From contig OU744724.1 of NCBI GenBank assembly GCA_916613615.1, positions 34,421,607-34,485,606 on the forward strand: 64,000 bases of DNA. The letters run 5' to 3'. Origin of the DNA: Steromphala cineraria (lineage: Eukaryota; Mollusca; Gastropoda; Trochida; Trochidae). This document shows positions 33,889-46,400 of this stretch, piece by piece (position 1 is the stretch's first letter; each line of letters begins with the position of its first letter). The notes below the pieces were generated by a model. It was not told the DNA's origin. It did not search any database and worked only from the letters and a program-made list of their open reading frames with translations. The translations under genes were made by a program, and so were the position numbers.

Positions 33889-34799
33889 TTAATCATTTAT
33901 TTGATGTAATGGTTTCTATATAACATCATGTTCATTTTTAAAGTAAATAAGTTTATTTCTTTTGATATTGCATGTATTCTTTTTGACTCAAAAGTATCGC
34001 CTATTTTGCTATATGGATCAGAAATTTGGGGAGCAAACTATTTCGCAGTAATTGAATCTGTCCACTCATTATATTTTAAAAGATTTCTAGCAGTTGGAAA
34101 ATTTGCTGCTAATAAGGCCATACTTGGAGAAACAGGCCGGTACCATATCCATATCGAAAATTAAATTTTGGATTAAACTTTTAAGAATGCCAGAGTATAG
34201 ACTACCGTATCAATCTTATCAAATGTTATTAGCCTTAGATAATCGCGGAAAGCATTCATGGGCTGCTGGTGTAAGAAATATGCTGTCTGTCAGCGGATTT
34301 TCCTATGTATGGATTAATCAGGATGTTGGTGATAAACATCTATTTCTGGCAATGTTTAAACAACGTTTAAAAGATATTTTTATACAAAGGTATGAATCAC
34401 TTGACGCATCCACCTATTTCATTACTAACTCATTATTCCCATTGCAAATCAATATTTGGGCCAAACAAATACATAAGTGCCCTCAATAATAAGTCTCTTT
34501 TAAGTAGTTTATGTAAATTTCGAATTTCTGTTCATTCCCTTAAGATTCAATCATTTAGAAAGGATACTCATACTTTAAACGATTTAACATGTTCATACTG
34601 CTCCTCGGGCGAAACGGAGGATGAAGCTCAGATTTTTTTAGTTTGTAAAGCCTTTTTTGAATGTAGAAATAAATTTTTGAAATGTGTTAATGCCAATCCA
34701 CAAACGATGTACAATCTGCTAAATTCAACTAATCCTAAAGTTATTTATGATGTTGCAACTTATGTGAAACAATTAATGTACAATATCTCAAATCTTTAA
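33889..34799 (+). pseudogene. 5'-truncated, frameshifted LINE (non-LTR) C-terminal remnant
   Basis: The frame from 33928 has SKVSPILLYGSEIWG, the post-RT segment of many LINE ORF2 proteins, followed by a VHSLYFKRFLAVGK-like region. Reading continues in a second frame (34094-34489: KFWIKLLRMPEYR) and a third (34392-34799: CSYCSSGETEDEAQIFLVC, a C-x2-C-x(n)-C zinc knuckle). Two frameshifts separate these. The stop at 34797-34799 coincides with the TTAA of an inserted MITE, and the 3' tail resumes at 35161. The element is dead and cannot be autonomous. Confidence 0.8.
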
Positions 34800-35160
34800 A
34801 GGGGCAGTAGCACGTTTTTAGGGGGAATATAAGGTGTTGTCAGGAAAATGAAAATTAATGGTTCCAATTGAAAGACAATGTATTTAAACTAAATGGAGCA
34901 GTAATAATTTAAATATATATTGTAAAGTTTAGCCATGCGATTTCTTTTTCTTACACAAAATGAATTAAAGGTGTTCACACAAAAATGGCCGCCAATGACT
35001 TTCATGTGAATTTTCAAACTTTGTCCTCTGACTATGGATGATTGACTTGTTTAATGAGATTTTTGACACTGTCAATATAATACATTTAACATGAACTTAC
35101 AATTATAAGTGAAAATTTTAAAATATAAAGTTATCAAAAAACGTGCTACTGCCCCTTTAA
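34796..35160 (+). mobile_element. TTAA-type MITE, copy C, inserted in the LINE tail
   Basis: TTAAAGGGGCAGTAGCACGT at the left and ACGTGCTACTGCCCCTTTAA at the right, with internal AAATGGCCGCCAATGAC. It interrupts the LINE between its stop codon and 3' UTR, which shows directly that TTAA is duplicated at the target. Confidence 0.88.
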
Positions 35161-35255
35161 AGTCACGTGACCAACAACGATAACTGTAAATTCAACTGTA
35201 CTTTGGGCCACCGAGCCTTTTATACTGAATAAACATGTCTGTTTGTCTGTCATGT
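35161..35255 (+). repeat. 3' tail of the LINE
   Basis: ACTTTGGGCCACCGAGCC, then AATAAACATGTCTGTTTGTC: a polyadenylation-like signal and a short TGTCTG-type tail, typical of LINE 3' ends in this family. Confidence 0.6.
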
Positions 35256-37471
35256 TCATTTTGCATGAAAATGGAACATTAACTGTTTCTTTTAGTTTTC
35301 GAAAAGCGAACGTTTGAAACTTTGGCTAGATCAATTCCAATACAGACATGCAACATCCTGCCTGAAAAGAATATGAAAATGGCGATATAAAAATTGACAA
35401 CTCGGAAAGTTACCGTAAAATTTATTATGTACAATGAAATCATCAGTAACATTTTCTGATAGAAAATTAAAAACAAACAATTGACTGAATGAGAAGTTCA
35501 TCAAGAAATAATTAAATTTGAGATAATTGATGCCCCTATGATAAACATACAATAAATATCATTTTAACGATATTGTTCATACAAACGTAATGACACCATA
35601 AAGTATAATTATATTTTTTCATAAATGATATCAAATATCTTAATAATTGTCATGACAAGCGTTTAATCTGGGCTACCTAAGACTGATCTAAATAGAAAAA
35701 ATGGTAAGTAAAGGTTAAAAAGACATTAGTTATGCAATGAGCAAGAAAATCAAATATCAATTGATCAAGTTGTAATAAAGTTACAGTAAACTATCAATAC
35801 GACAATATTGATCAAACAAAACCAAGGTTATTCAGAATTACATGGTTTTAGGCCTGCTTAAGGCATACCTTTATAAAAATACTTCTTTAAATGAAAAAGA
35901 CAGGTTTCTACAGACATTATTACACTTATGTGATATCTTCATGACTTTTCTTTGCTTTTTCTGAGCTTATTGATGATAAAATACCAAGGATATTTAAAAT
36001 GGGATGAATTTGGGCTAGCTTATTACTAATATATAAAGAGAATTTATATTGTATTCACCTTGTTTTTTACTTTTATCGATTGTCATTTCGTGATCATGTT
36101 TTTGTGTTTTATCGAAATATTAACCGGAAGGACAAACTCATTCATCTGATTAAGTGAACATTTGATTCACGCTACGGCTCCGTAAAGAACAGTACTGTTT
36201 TGAAAGAGCAGTTTAAAAAATGTATCTGAATCCTTCACTCCCAGTGATGTAAATTTAGTGGTATCTGGCCAATTTAAATCAATCACTAATTGACCATGCT
36301 TTGATTTTACTACACGGTTATCCACTTTCTCATTATCCAATAAAACGTTTAAATTTTCGACTGATTCTAGTAAGAAACCGTGTGGTCATCGCCCAGGTGA
36401 ACGACTCTAGTTGTTTCTCACGAGAACTGTCCCAATCAAACAATCTGAAATATCATCGCTGACTGAACACCTTATTTTGACTGCAAACGATCAGGGCTCT
36501 TTATACCTCGCACAAAAATCATATTCAACACCTAGTAAGTGATTATGATGATTAGTGTAACCATTTCCGAAATAGAGCGTTGATGTGTTGATCAGATTGA
36601 CGCAGTTCAGAAGATGTGTTCCTTTAAAGCAGTTACCTACTCTCTTTACGTTAAGTCAAACCATGATTACATTGATTACATTGACCCTTGTTGAAAACTT
36701 CCCTGCAAGGCATCCATCGCTCCACTCACTGTCTTGTATAACCTTGCAGTGTTCCCTAAGCATTTATACCAGACAGGCATAGTCAAATGAGATCTTTTGC
36801 AGCCCATCTCTGAAAGGCGCTGCATCCACACAATGTAGATTGGTACCATATGGATAGCGTCAAAGTTGTTTTTTACCCCCTAAATGTCAAAGTTGTAACC
36901 CCGTTTCACAATGATCTTTGTAGATATAGAATCATCCGATGTAATTGAAGCTGGTTAAGCTAACCATATAATGCGATTACTCGAGATCGTCCATTGTTGA
37001 TCAATGTCCTCTGTCAAAGAATACTTCGTGTTTGATTCCATTCAAACAATCAGTTGATACGTTTTCCATCGATTTAAATGCTAGGTCTCCGACCGAATAA
37101 ACTGATGTTCCTTCAGGGCTGGTATTCTGAATATATACATGATCTGGTAAAAACATGAAAATTGTTCCATCTGTTCTCCTTTTTAGTAGAAACACAAGTT
37201 GGACGACATCAATAATGGCACTTTGTAACGTTGTGTAAACTTAAGACTCCATAGACCTTCGCAGTCAACGTTTTGTAATCCTCTAGAAGTTTTACCAACT
37301 GATTTTCTGTGAATAACATTATGTCAAACGATGGTGTGTATTCAACAAGTTCATGTCCACAAGTAAGTAGGTGTTGTTGTAACATCTCCAACCTGCTCAC
37401 TGTTACCTGAATGTGGACCGAAGGCCAAGCATACCGAAATAAAGAATGTTGCAAAAATGAAGTAAGTTGTG
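35256..37471. other. intergenic DNA downstream of the channel gene
   Basis: No supported gene. The part next to 37471 presumably holds the 3' UTR of the minus-strand potassium channel; I could not fix its end. Confidence 0.5.
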
Positions 37472-40400
37472 TTATAAATGACTGATACTGACGAGTTGAA
37501 CGTTTCTGTCAGCGTCTGTACTGACGTTGTTGTTAGATGCTTTGTTCTTTGTAATCTTGGTTTTCCTCAAACTAGGAACCACGCCACTCTTTAACTCGTC
37601 TTGTAGTCGTCCTATCTCGTTCTGAAAAAATCATTGTGCTAATGAAATACATTTCTCAACGTGTAATATATTTATGAAATACTATATGCATTGTAGAAGT
37701 CCCATATGCCGAACTTTACGAATTGGTGTCAGTTAAACGAGAAGACTATTCTGTTGCTGGAGATAAAACTGGCAATTCTCATTGTTCCAAAGTTGTTGGT
37801 TGTATCATAATGTTAACAAGCTCATATCGTGAAAAGTTTACTAACAAAGGCTTTTCCCTGAAAGAGGCTTTTTAAGTCACATTTGCCAAACATTATGAAT
37901 CTTAATTTGAACAAGAAGAACTTGCCGTTGCTGAATAGAATACTTTTAAATGCTAATCCTTTCCTATCCTGTTGATATGATTTAAACTTCTATCACGGAA
38001 AAGCATTGACTTACTGAAGAAGGCTTTTCTCAGAAAGGGACGTTTCAACTTATTTGTAACCAATATCTTTTTATAATTGATAAGATATGTATCAATACAG
38101 AAGTTACTCACCTCGAATCGTTTGAGGGTTCTCTTCTCGACCCTGGAGGCGTTCTGTACGAGAACATCTGTGATGTACTTGATCACGAGGGACAGATAGG
38201 ACAGTCCAATAAGGATCCACACATAGGCCACGATCTGGTACGTGTCTCGCCCTGGACCCATCGGGATCTTCTTCTCGTGGATCCCTGCAAGTGAAAAGAA
38301 AATATTTATTTAGATTAAAGCTTATTCAAGTTAAGATATGTTTGGTTTCACATAAGAATTTGACTTACACATAAAGTCTCGTCCTTAAACAATGTGGACC
38401 CTCTTCTTTTGGAGGGAAGCGACCATTTATACTTCAAATTTCAGAGGATAGAAAAATAGAAAATAGAAAATAGAAAAATCTGTCCCTGGACCTATTAGAT
38501 GAAGACAAGTAAAGAGCTATTTTACATGTTAACAAAAGAAGGTCGAGTCGTCAACGAGTTTCTTTAAAAGTTCAGATGATTTACGATAAAAGTCAGGCTC
38601 TGGATCCATTTGGATCTTCTTCTCGTAGGTACCTATTGGACCTGGGAACAGCTGAATTTCACATTTCAGATAAACTGCAAATAACCTGAATAGAGCAAAG
38701 TCCGTTCCTGTTCCCATAGAGAGATTTCTCTCGTGACTATGACTTTAGAAGAATGTAATAGATTAAGTTCAAATTTCAGACAAGTTCAAAACAAGTTGAA
38801 GTCCTGCTAGATAGCTAATTGAGGGCACAGATTTATCAAAAAAACCCAACAATTCACGCCCTGAGCCAAGCAGGGTCTTCGATGGATACTTTTGGAAAAG
38901 GGGAACGATTTATCAGACTTGTTTTCAATTGAAAGCAATATTGTTTTGCTCATATCGGAAACATCATTCTCGTTGAAACTATGGTTCAACTTTTGATTCA
39001 CCTTCAAAAGGATGAGTCACAATTTCAACATTCTATGGTTAATTAAAAAACAATTAAGATTTTATTTAAGCTTCTTGAATGCTGTGTAAACTGTCAGAAT
39101 TGATCACCTTCGGCACATCGCAGATTGTCCATTCTCTCTCAAAATAGGCTTTCTTTCCGAATGTTTTTCTTTACAAAACATAACCTGAGTTAAGGTGTTT
39201 GAGCCTGGACATTTCATTATATAGAAATATATGACTGGGTATGCTATTTTGGAAGTAAAATGCATACCTGAATGTCTCGCTCACGTGTTAATTCATTATA
39301 AGCAGTATTAATACCTGGTTCGCAATTAGGTGAACTAAATTCAAATTTGTAATATCAAAAAGCCTTAAGCGTATCAGTGATGTAATATTTTTTTCAAAAG
39401 TTTGATAATTGCTAAAACTTTTCATTTCTGCTCTACAACTAAGTGAAATAATTATATGTTTATGCAAAATGCCCCAAACTGTCATAAAACGTCAAAACAC
39501 TTTCCACAGTCAACTTGACTGGAGTCGTGACGGCTCATTAAGATGAAAAATCCATGACAACGATTTATTGGCTTTTTTACTTGGTTCAATATCGTTATTT
39601 TCATTTACTAACGTAACAGCTGTTACGGACAACATTTGTCAATACATTGCTGTAAAATAACTCAACCCATTTTGATGCACAATAAAAATCATTATATTAT
39701 TCTTCATTTCCTTTTAGGAATAAACATAAGTTGTTAGTTTTAAATAGATATGAATAAACGAAGCAAGTAGAACAGCAAACAAATAACTATTCATAAATAT
39801 TTTAGAAAATACATAAGTTTACGCTTGTTGAACTTTTAAGTGGCAAGATGGTTAAAACTTAAATTCGACCATGCATCAGTTAGTTTGTAAATAACTTTCA
39901 AAACACTGGCCTATCCTTTATAATAGTAAATCTCCCATTATGATTGCAAATTTGTCTGTATCTTCTTTATCATATAAATTGTTCCTATTTATTGAGAGAT
40001 GTTCCTTTAAATTTTCTAATTTCTAATAATAATCAAACGAGAAAAAGTGATTAATTGAAAGATTTATTTAATATCGCCTATATAAATGACAGTGACTTAA
40101 AACTAGTTAAACTATTGTGCCTTTAAGATACGCTACCATACAAATCGCAAGATAATTAAATCCACTGGTGATTGATCCGACTAAAACACGTTTCATCATT
40201 TCTCTAGATGTCATCTTACCTATTTGTTAACTTTTTAAACATCATCTTTTTATGTTTGCGAGAAACACGCTTTTTGAAAATCAACAATTTGGTATCTCCA
40301 TAACTAGACGAGATAGCATAGAGAAAATGAACACTTTTGCTTATATTAAAACGTTCTTGGGCAATGACGCGTAGACGAATATATGTCAAATAAAGTGCAT

Positions 40401-43400
40401 TATAATGACAACATTGTTTTCATACCTTAATTCCATACTCTATAACTTCAAACTGAGATGTCGAACATTATGTTAAAAAACAACAACTTGAAATTGCCAT
40501 TAATGCACCCCATGGGCGTATGAAGAGACAAAGTCAAAAGTATTTTTTCCTGAAGAATGAAAATGTGCATACTCCTTCAAAAGATATATTTCTGTTATAT
40601 ACACTCAAAACCGACCCTATCAGAATTTTGTTTGAGACGAAGTTGAAAATCTAGTAGCGTTTGTTCTGTACACTAGTGTATTATACTTAGGAGATAAACA
40701 TACTGTGTTTGGAAATCAGCGGCATATAACGGAATTATTATAGCTCTAAATTTAATTTAAAGTCGAACGCGTATAAGAGCTATAATAATTCCGTTATATG
40801 CCGCTGATTTCCAAACACAGTATGTTTATCTCCATTCTACCATAATAGCGATTTAAAATTGAACTATATTCTTTCGCATTGACTCAGGTGCGCTGTGTCA
40901 TGATGCCCGTGCACGATTTCCACGGAGCGACATTCACACAGTGTTGACGGAGTTGGTTATCTCGAATGACGTTACAAATAGAGGGCCTCGGAGATTACCG
41001 ACAAATATCCGAATGCTGCAAAGGGAGCTCACTCTATTCAGTAGACGATTTATTATTTCGTGACGGTTGTTAGCGTTATGTGAAGTTCTGCATATATTCA
41101 CAAACTTGACGTCGGTGCAAATGCATTGGTATTGTAAATAAATTTAAGGTAAGTGTATGCCGCATTTCGATTCATATTCGTATGAAATTCTGGCCGGTTA
41201 AACTTTGTCGAGCCCGTTTTGGTCTAACGCTACATAATGATGCCATTGATGGACCGTGCGAACGGGAAATTATGAACTGTTGTCAGAGTCGTGTATTGTA
41301 CCGCTTTTGACAGACTGCAAGCGTTAAGCTTGTGGAAAGTTTTATTAAATTATATAAATAATGTACATACAACGCAATATTATTGCATATATAGTGAACG
41401 TTTTCGACACAACACCAATTTTTCAGAACTACTTGTTGCTAGGCAACAAATGAATTCTTACGCATTAGACGAAGTAAACAGAGCACCGTATAAGCCAATC
41501 AGAAACGAGTATTTTGCACATTTATGGTAGGTTTACCTGTTAATAAAACACAGTATTTTGTATTAAGTAATAATATAATAAGTTGTCCTGTCAAAATTCA
41601 TACAAGACGTTTAAATATTTATACGTCAATTAATTAGTTTATAAATTTCCCCGCACCTTTCCTAGGGAATATCATTGAAAACTGATGATATTATTGAGGA
41701 TAAGTTGTTGACAGACGTACAATTTAGTTATGATATTCAACCCTTAACAAATCACAAACGTAACTAGTCAAATATTTGAATAATTAGTCGACATGTTATG
41801 AACAAACATAAATAAATCGCTTAACAAAACAAACCTTTCACAACAAATATATATTCCTTTTTAATTAGCCTAGACTTCAAACATATTGAGCAGGTGATCT
41901 ATATATGAATAATTTACAGGCTCAACAATGTACATCGAATCTATTATGACGGTCTATTATCCAACTACTCCCCGTAGTTTACCAGGTGTGAATGCCCGAG
42001 TCCTTGTTGGTATGAAGTACCTATCGACCTCTGTAGCCTCTGGACATATGTTCAACACAATAGTAGAAACGGAGTTCCTTACATTCCCTTCGGACACGCA
42101 TCAAAGCAGAGATGTGCGTAATGTCAACATATGTTTACACATTATATGATAGTTGTTTTCATGCGTGATTAACTATTTACACATGTATTCTGTGTTTGAC
42201 TAGATTGTTTGTAAATACATATTGGCCGAAGGTTAACAAGGCCATTCGTTTTACACTTTCATAATATGTGATTACTTTTCCTTGGGTTTAAGATAATGAA
42301 GACTAAGACACTTGAGTCAATTAATACTATCCAAACGTAAATAGTTAGGCTAATTGCTGTTTGACTGGAATAAAAATATCAAATATACCTAAACAACAGA
42401 CAATCCATGTTATGATTGTAAGGATCAGACTGTCTGTGAAAGAATACGTTTTCCTTCATTGAAAAAGTCTTTTGTGGGATTCGAATTCCTTCAAAGTAAG
42501 TCAGAACTTGGAATATGAATTATATTAAAGTAATCAGTAATCAGTAATCAGATAAGACGTTTCCACCATTCCCAGCCGAATACGTTACTATTCAATTATT
42601 ATCAACCATCCACCAAGGACTTATATTCATCTAAACTTTCACGTTCTTGCAAATCTCCAATTATAATTTCCAAGAAGCATAACGTGATGATATTGGTAAA
42701 CAAAAGCAAAGCGTCTCTATTTTTCCATCCTATCCCTCCCCAAAGAGGCAGCTAAATTGCAAAGGCAGTAAAATGACGAAGCTGCCTCTGTAGGGTGAGA
42801 ATGGTTCCAACCCGTTATTGATATTGAATACTGTTCAGGGATATCTATCAAACACTTTGCTTTATCTATTCTGTGCTTAACATATATTAAGCATACAAAC
42901 ACAACACCAAAACACCTACAACTCACAAGTGTTTGTACTTGTATAACAGTTTTCGCTTTCTAGCCGTTCCAACACTCCGCCAAATGGAACACGGTAGTTA
43001 GAATCTCTATCAGCCAACTTTAATTAATCCATACAATCAAAAAAGGATATACTTTCCCAAAAGCTAACAGCCACCTGACAAAAAGTTGTTACACTGTTCA
43101 TAAATTTCTTTGTGATATCATCACCATTTTGCGAAATTTTGAATTGGTCCCCATTTCTGATCAAAATACTTTATAGTCAAACACCTCGGATCAATTTGTA
43201 CATTGGTCATATTTAAATTCGCATATAAAAGATTCTTATGTGGTATGCCTGATCCACTTCTGGCATTCCTAAATTGAAGCATTGGGTTAAAATTCGAAAA
43301 TTAAGATTTTCTTTATTTCTGCAATATGTTTTACCAGCTTTCGGTAAAAAAAATATATATATTGGTCATCATCACTATATGCCTTACCTTTATTTACAAG

Positions 43401-46400
43401 AACTTTTTTAAATGACAATTTTATATGATACTCAAGATGCCAAATCATCTTATATATGTGAAGAGAAATGGATTTTCCCTTATCTGATCAAAAATCAAAA
43501 CGTTTGGTACAATTTGTGATTGAATGAATAGAATTAAACGAACACCATTTGTCACATGATATTATTTAAAATAATAAAACAAAATTTTGTTTTGCAAATT
43601 TGTAGTACTGAAACAAGAGTATGATGTTCCAACCCTCAGCTATGTAGAACACTGTTGCCGCAATGCCTACCTACGCAAGATCTTATATTTAAACATGTCC
43701 GTACACATTTAAAAAAAATAATTAAACTACGACTCACCAGTTATGGAATCGCGAACCTTTAATGCTGGTTTAATACTAGGACAATGACTTTTCGAGGTCA
43801 AACTTCCACAAACTGGATAACTAAAACTCACTGGTCATATATTTCCATAGTTTAAATACTAGCATAAGAGTAGAACGACGACATAATGCTGTCCAAACAT
43901 CAACCACAAGATTACCACAAATACCAATGATAGATTATCTTAAGTACAGCCTATAAGTAAAACGACGTCTTCATGGTATCCAAAGTTCCACATAATAGAA
44001 AAGATAACAAAACTCACCAATGATATAATCCCCGAAGCCTATAGTACTGAGCGTGGTGAAGCAGAAATAGAGTGCCTCCATGATGTTCCAGCCCTCCACC
44101 AAGTGGAACACTGTTGCCGGGATGCCGAACATGAGCGCCAGGCCGAGGATGATGATGAGCACCATGTTAAGGACTTTGTTCACCATCGGCTTCTTAGAGC
44201 ACAGCTTGAGCTGGTTGACCCTGTTGGACAGTCCGGCCAGCTGCTGACCAAGTCCACTCAGCATCAGCATGGTCACCGGGATGCCCACTATAGCGTAGCA
44301 CACACACGCGATCTTCCCGCTTATTGTGCTGGGAGCCATGTTGCCGAATCCTGAGAATCGAGAACATGGTTAAGAGGTAACAGCTCTACAAACTCCTGAA
44401 TCCTGGGAATCAAGAACATGGATAAAAGGTACCAACTCCTGAATACTGAGAATCAAGGAAAGTGATTTACAATGTACTGAGAAAATAAATTGATTATTAA
44501 GTATTCATTTATTTCATTAATGCTTTTGTAAATCGAGAATACCTTGCGAGATCTTCAGTGGGGTAAAACGGCGTTAATAGCCTATAATAAGTAAAGGGTA
44601 TTCGTGTTTCATCTAATTATCATTCAAAAAAAGGTTTTTCTAAATTGTCACATATTTGCCGAAACGAAACCTGCCGATCGATAATGGCTCAGACCATCAT
44701 TCATCAACGTGTTTATTTGAAAAAACCGAAAATACACCTGGTTCAAAATGGCCAAAACGTAACATATTTATAAATCAATATTTGCAGAAACAAAAACCTC
44801 ATTTTGTTCCCAAAAGGAATGGAAGTTCATACTTACAAGAAACGATAATTATCTTGTGCCATAGAGGCCCAAAAGAAACTGTTATCTAAATCAATATTTG
44901 CCCAAAAGTACGGATCATATAGTTCCACTGAGGCCCAAAATATACCGTTATCTAAATCCACATTGGCCATAAACGCAAAGGGGTAATCTTATTACATAAT
45001 GGCTAAAAATATACTGCCTTTTAATGTTCGCCAAAAAGAAAGGATCCTCTCGTTCCAAAGTAACCTTCTCTATTTTTGAAAATTACGTCTGTTTTGACCC
45101 GAATCGTTTATCTGATAACGCATCCAGAGGTCCAATAATCGAAAGCTTGTCAACAGAGATGAAAGACCGAACATCAACAATCACAAATCACACGCGAAAA
45201 TGGACAACATACCGATGGTGGTTACCACAGACACAGCGAACCCGAAGGCGCCCCCAAAGTCCCATCTGTCAAGATCTGTCTGGTTGTCAACTGCATACAG
45301 AACCAGCTCCTTGTCTATACTGGCGTGCATCAACAGGGCGTGGAGCTCCCCCTGGGACACACACTCGTTGTTTTCTGGAACAAGTTTACATATGTCATAT
45401 TGTTTTCTGGAACGAGGATATATGTCATATTGTTTTCTGGAACAAGGTTATATGTCATATTGTTTTCTGGAACAAGGTTATATGTCATATTGTTTTCTGG
45501 AACAAGGTTATATGTCATATTGTTTTCTGGAACAAGGTGATATGTCATATCGTTTGGAGCAACAACATGTCATATTGTTTTCTTGGACAAGGAATACGTC
45601 ATATTGTTTTCTCGAAAACGGTTATACATCATTTTGTTTTCTGGAACAAGTTTACATATGTCATATTGTTTTCTTGAACGAGGATTTACGTCATATTTTT
45701 TTCTGGAACATGGTGATATGTCATATTGTTTTCTGGAACATGGTGATATGTCATATTGTGTTCTGGGACAAGGAATACGTCTTCTCGAAAACGGTTTTTC
45801 CTCATATTGTTTTCTGGTTTATTTATTTCTATATATCATAATGATTTCTGAAACAAGGTTATATATTTATATATGTCATGTTATGGTTTCCAATCTCAGA
45901 GATACATGTCATGAAGAAATATACCAAAGTAACATAACTTATACTTTTTGTACAGACTGAACCCCTAGTGATATTCGAACCCACACTCCCAGGGTCAGGC
46001 ATAGCCATTTTGTTTTCTGGAACATCGTTATATGTCATGATGTAATCTGGAACAAGGTTATAAGTCATAAGCCTGCAGTAAGATGGTTAGACATAGTGAT
46101 TTATTGAAAAGATTGCTATGTCACATTGCAGTCTGATTAAAATCGACTGTGATTCGAGGAAAAAAAGAGTAAAAATATTATCTCTAGTGGGGTTCGATCT
46201 TCACCCAGCCCGGCTTTCCTCTCATGCGCTAAACTGGTTATAGCACGCGATAGAGATGGGTGCATTCAGACCGAGACGGAGAGGACATCCAGAATGGTTC
46301 GAGCCCCTATAGAGACAATATTTTTGATATTTTATTCCTCGGAGCACGGTCGATTTTAATCAGACCGAGAGGATCTCCTGAACCAAGTTTATATGTCATA

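Noticed and set aside
44103..44354. Plus-strand 83-codon frame
   Set aside because: It is antisense to K2P exon 3, whose pore and membrane segments are unambiguous.
45024..45960. Frames of 70-217 codons with YVILFSGTR or CHIVFWNK-type protein repeats
   Set aside because: They are translations of a ~30-bp minisatellite, open in all three frames because 30 is a multiple of three; no start context or domain.
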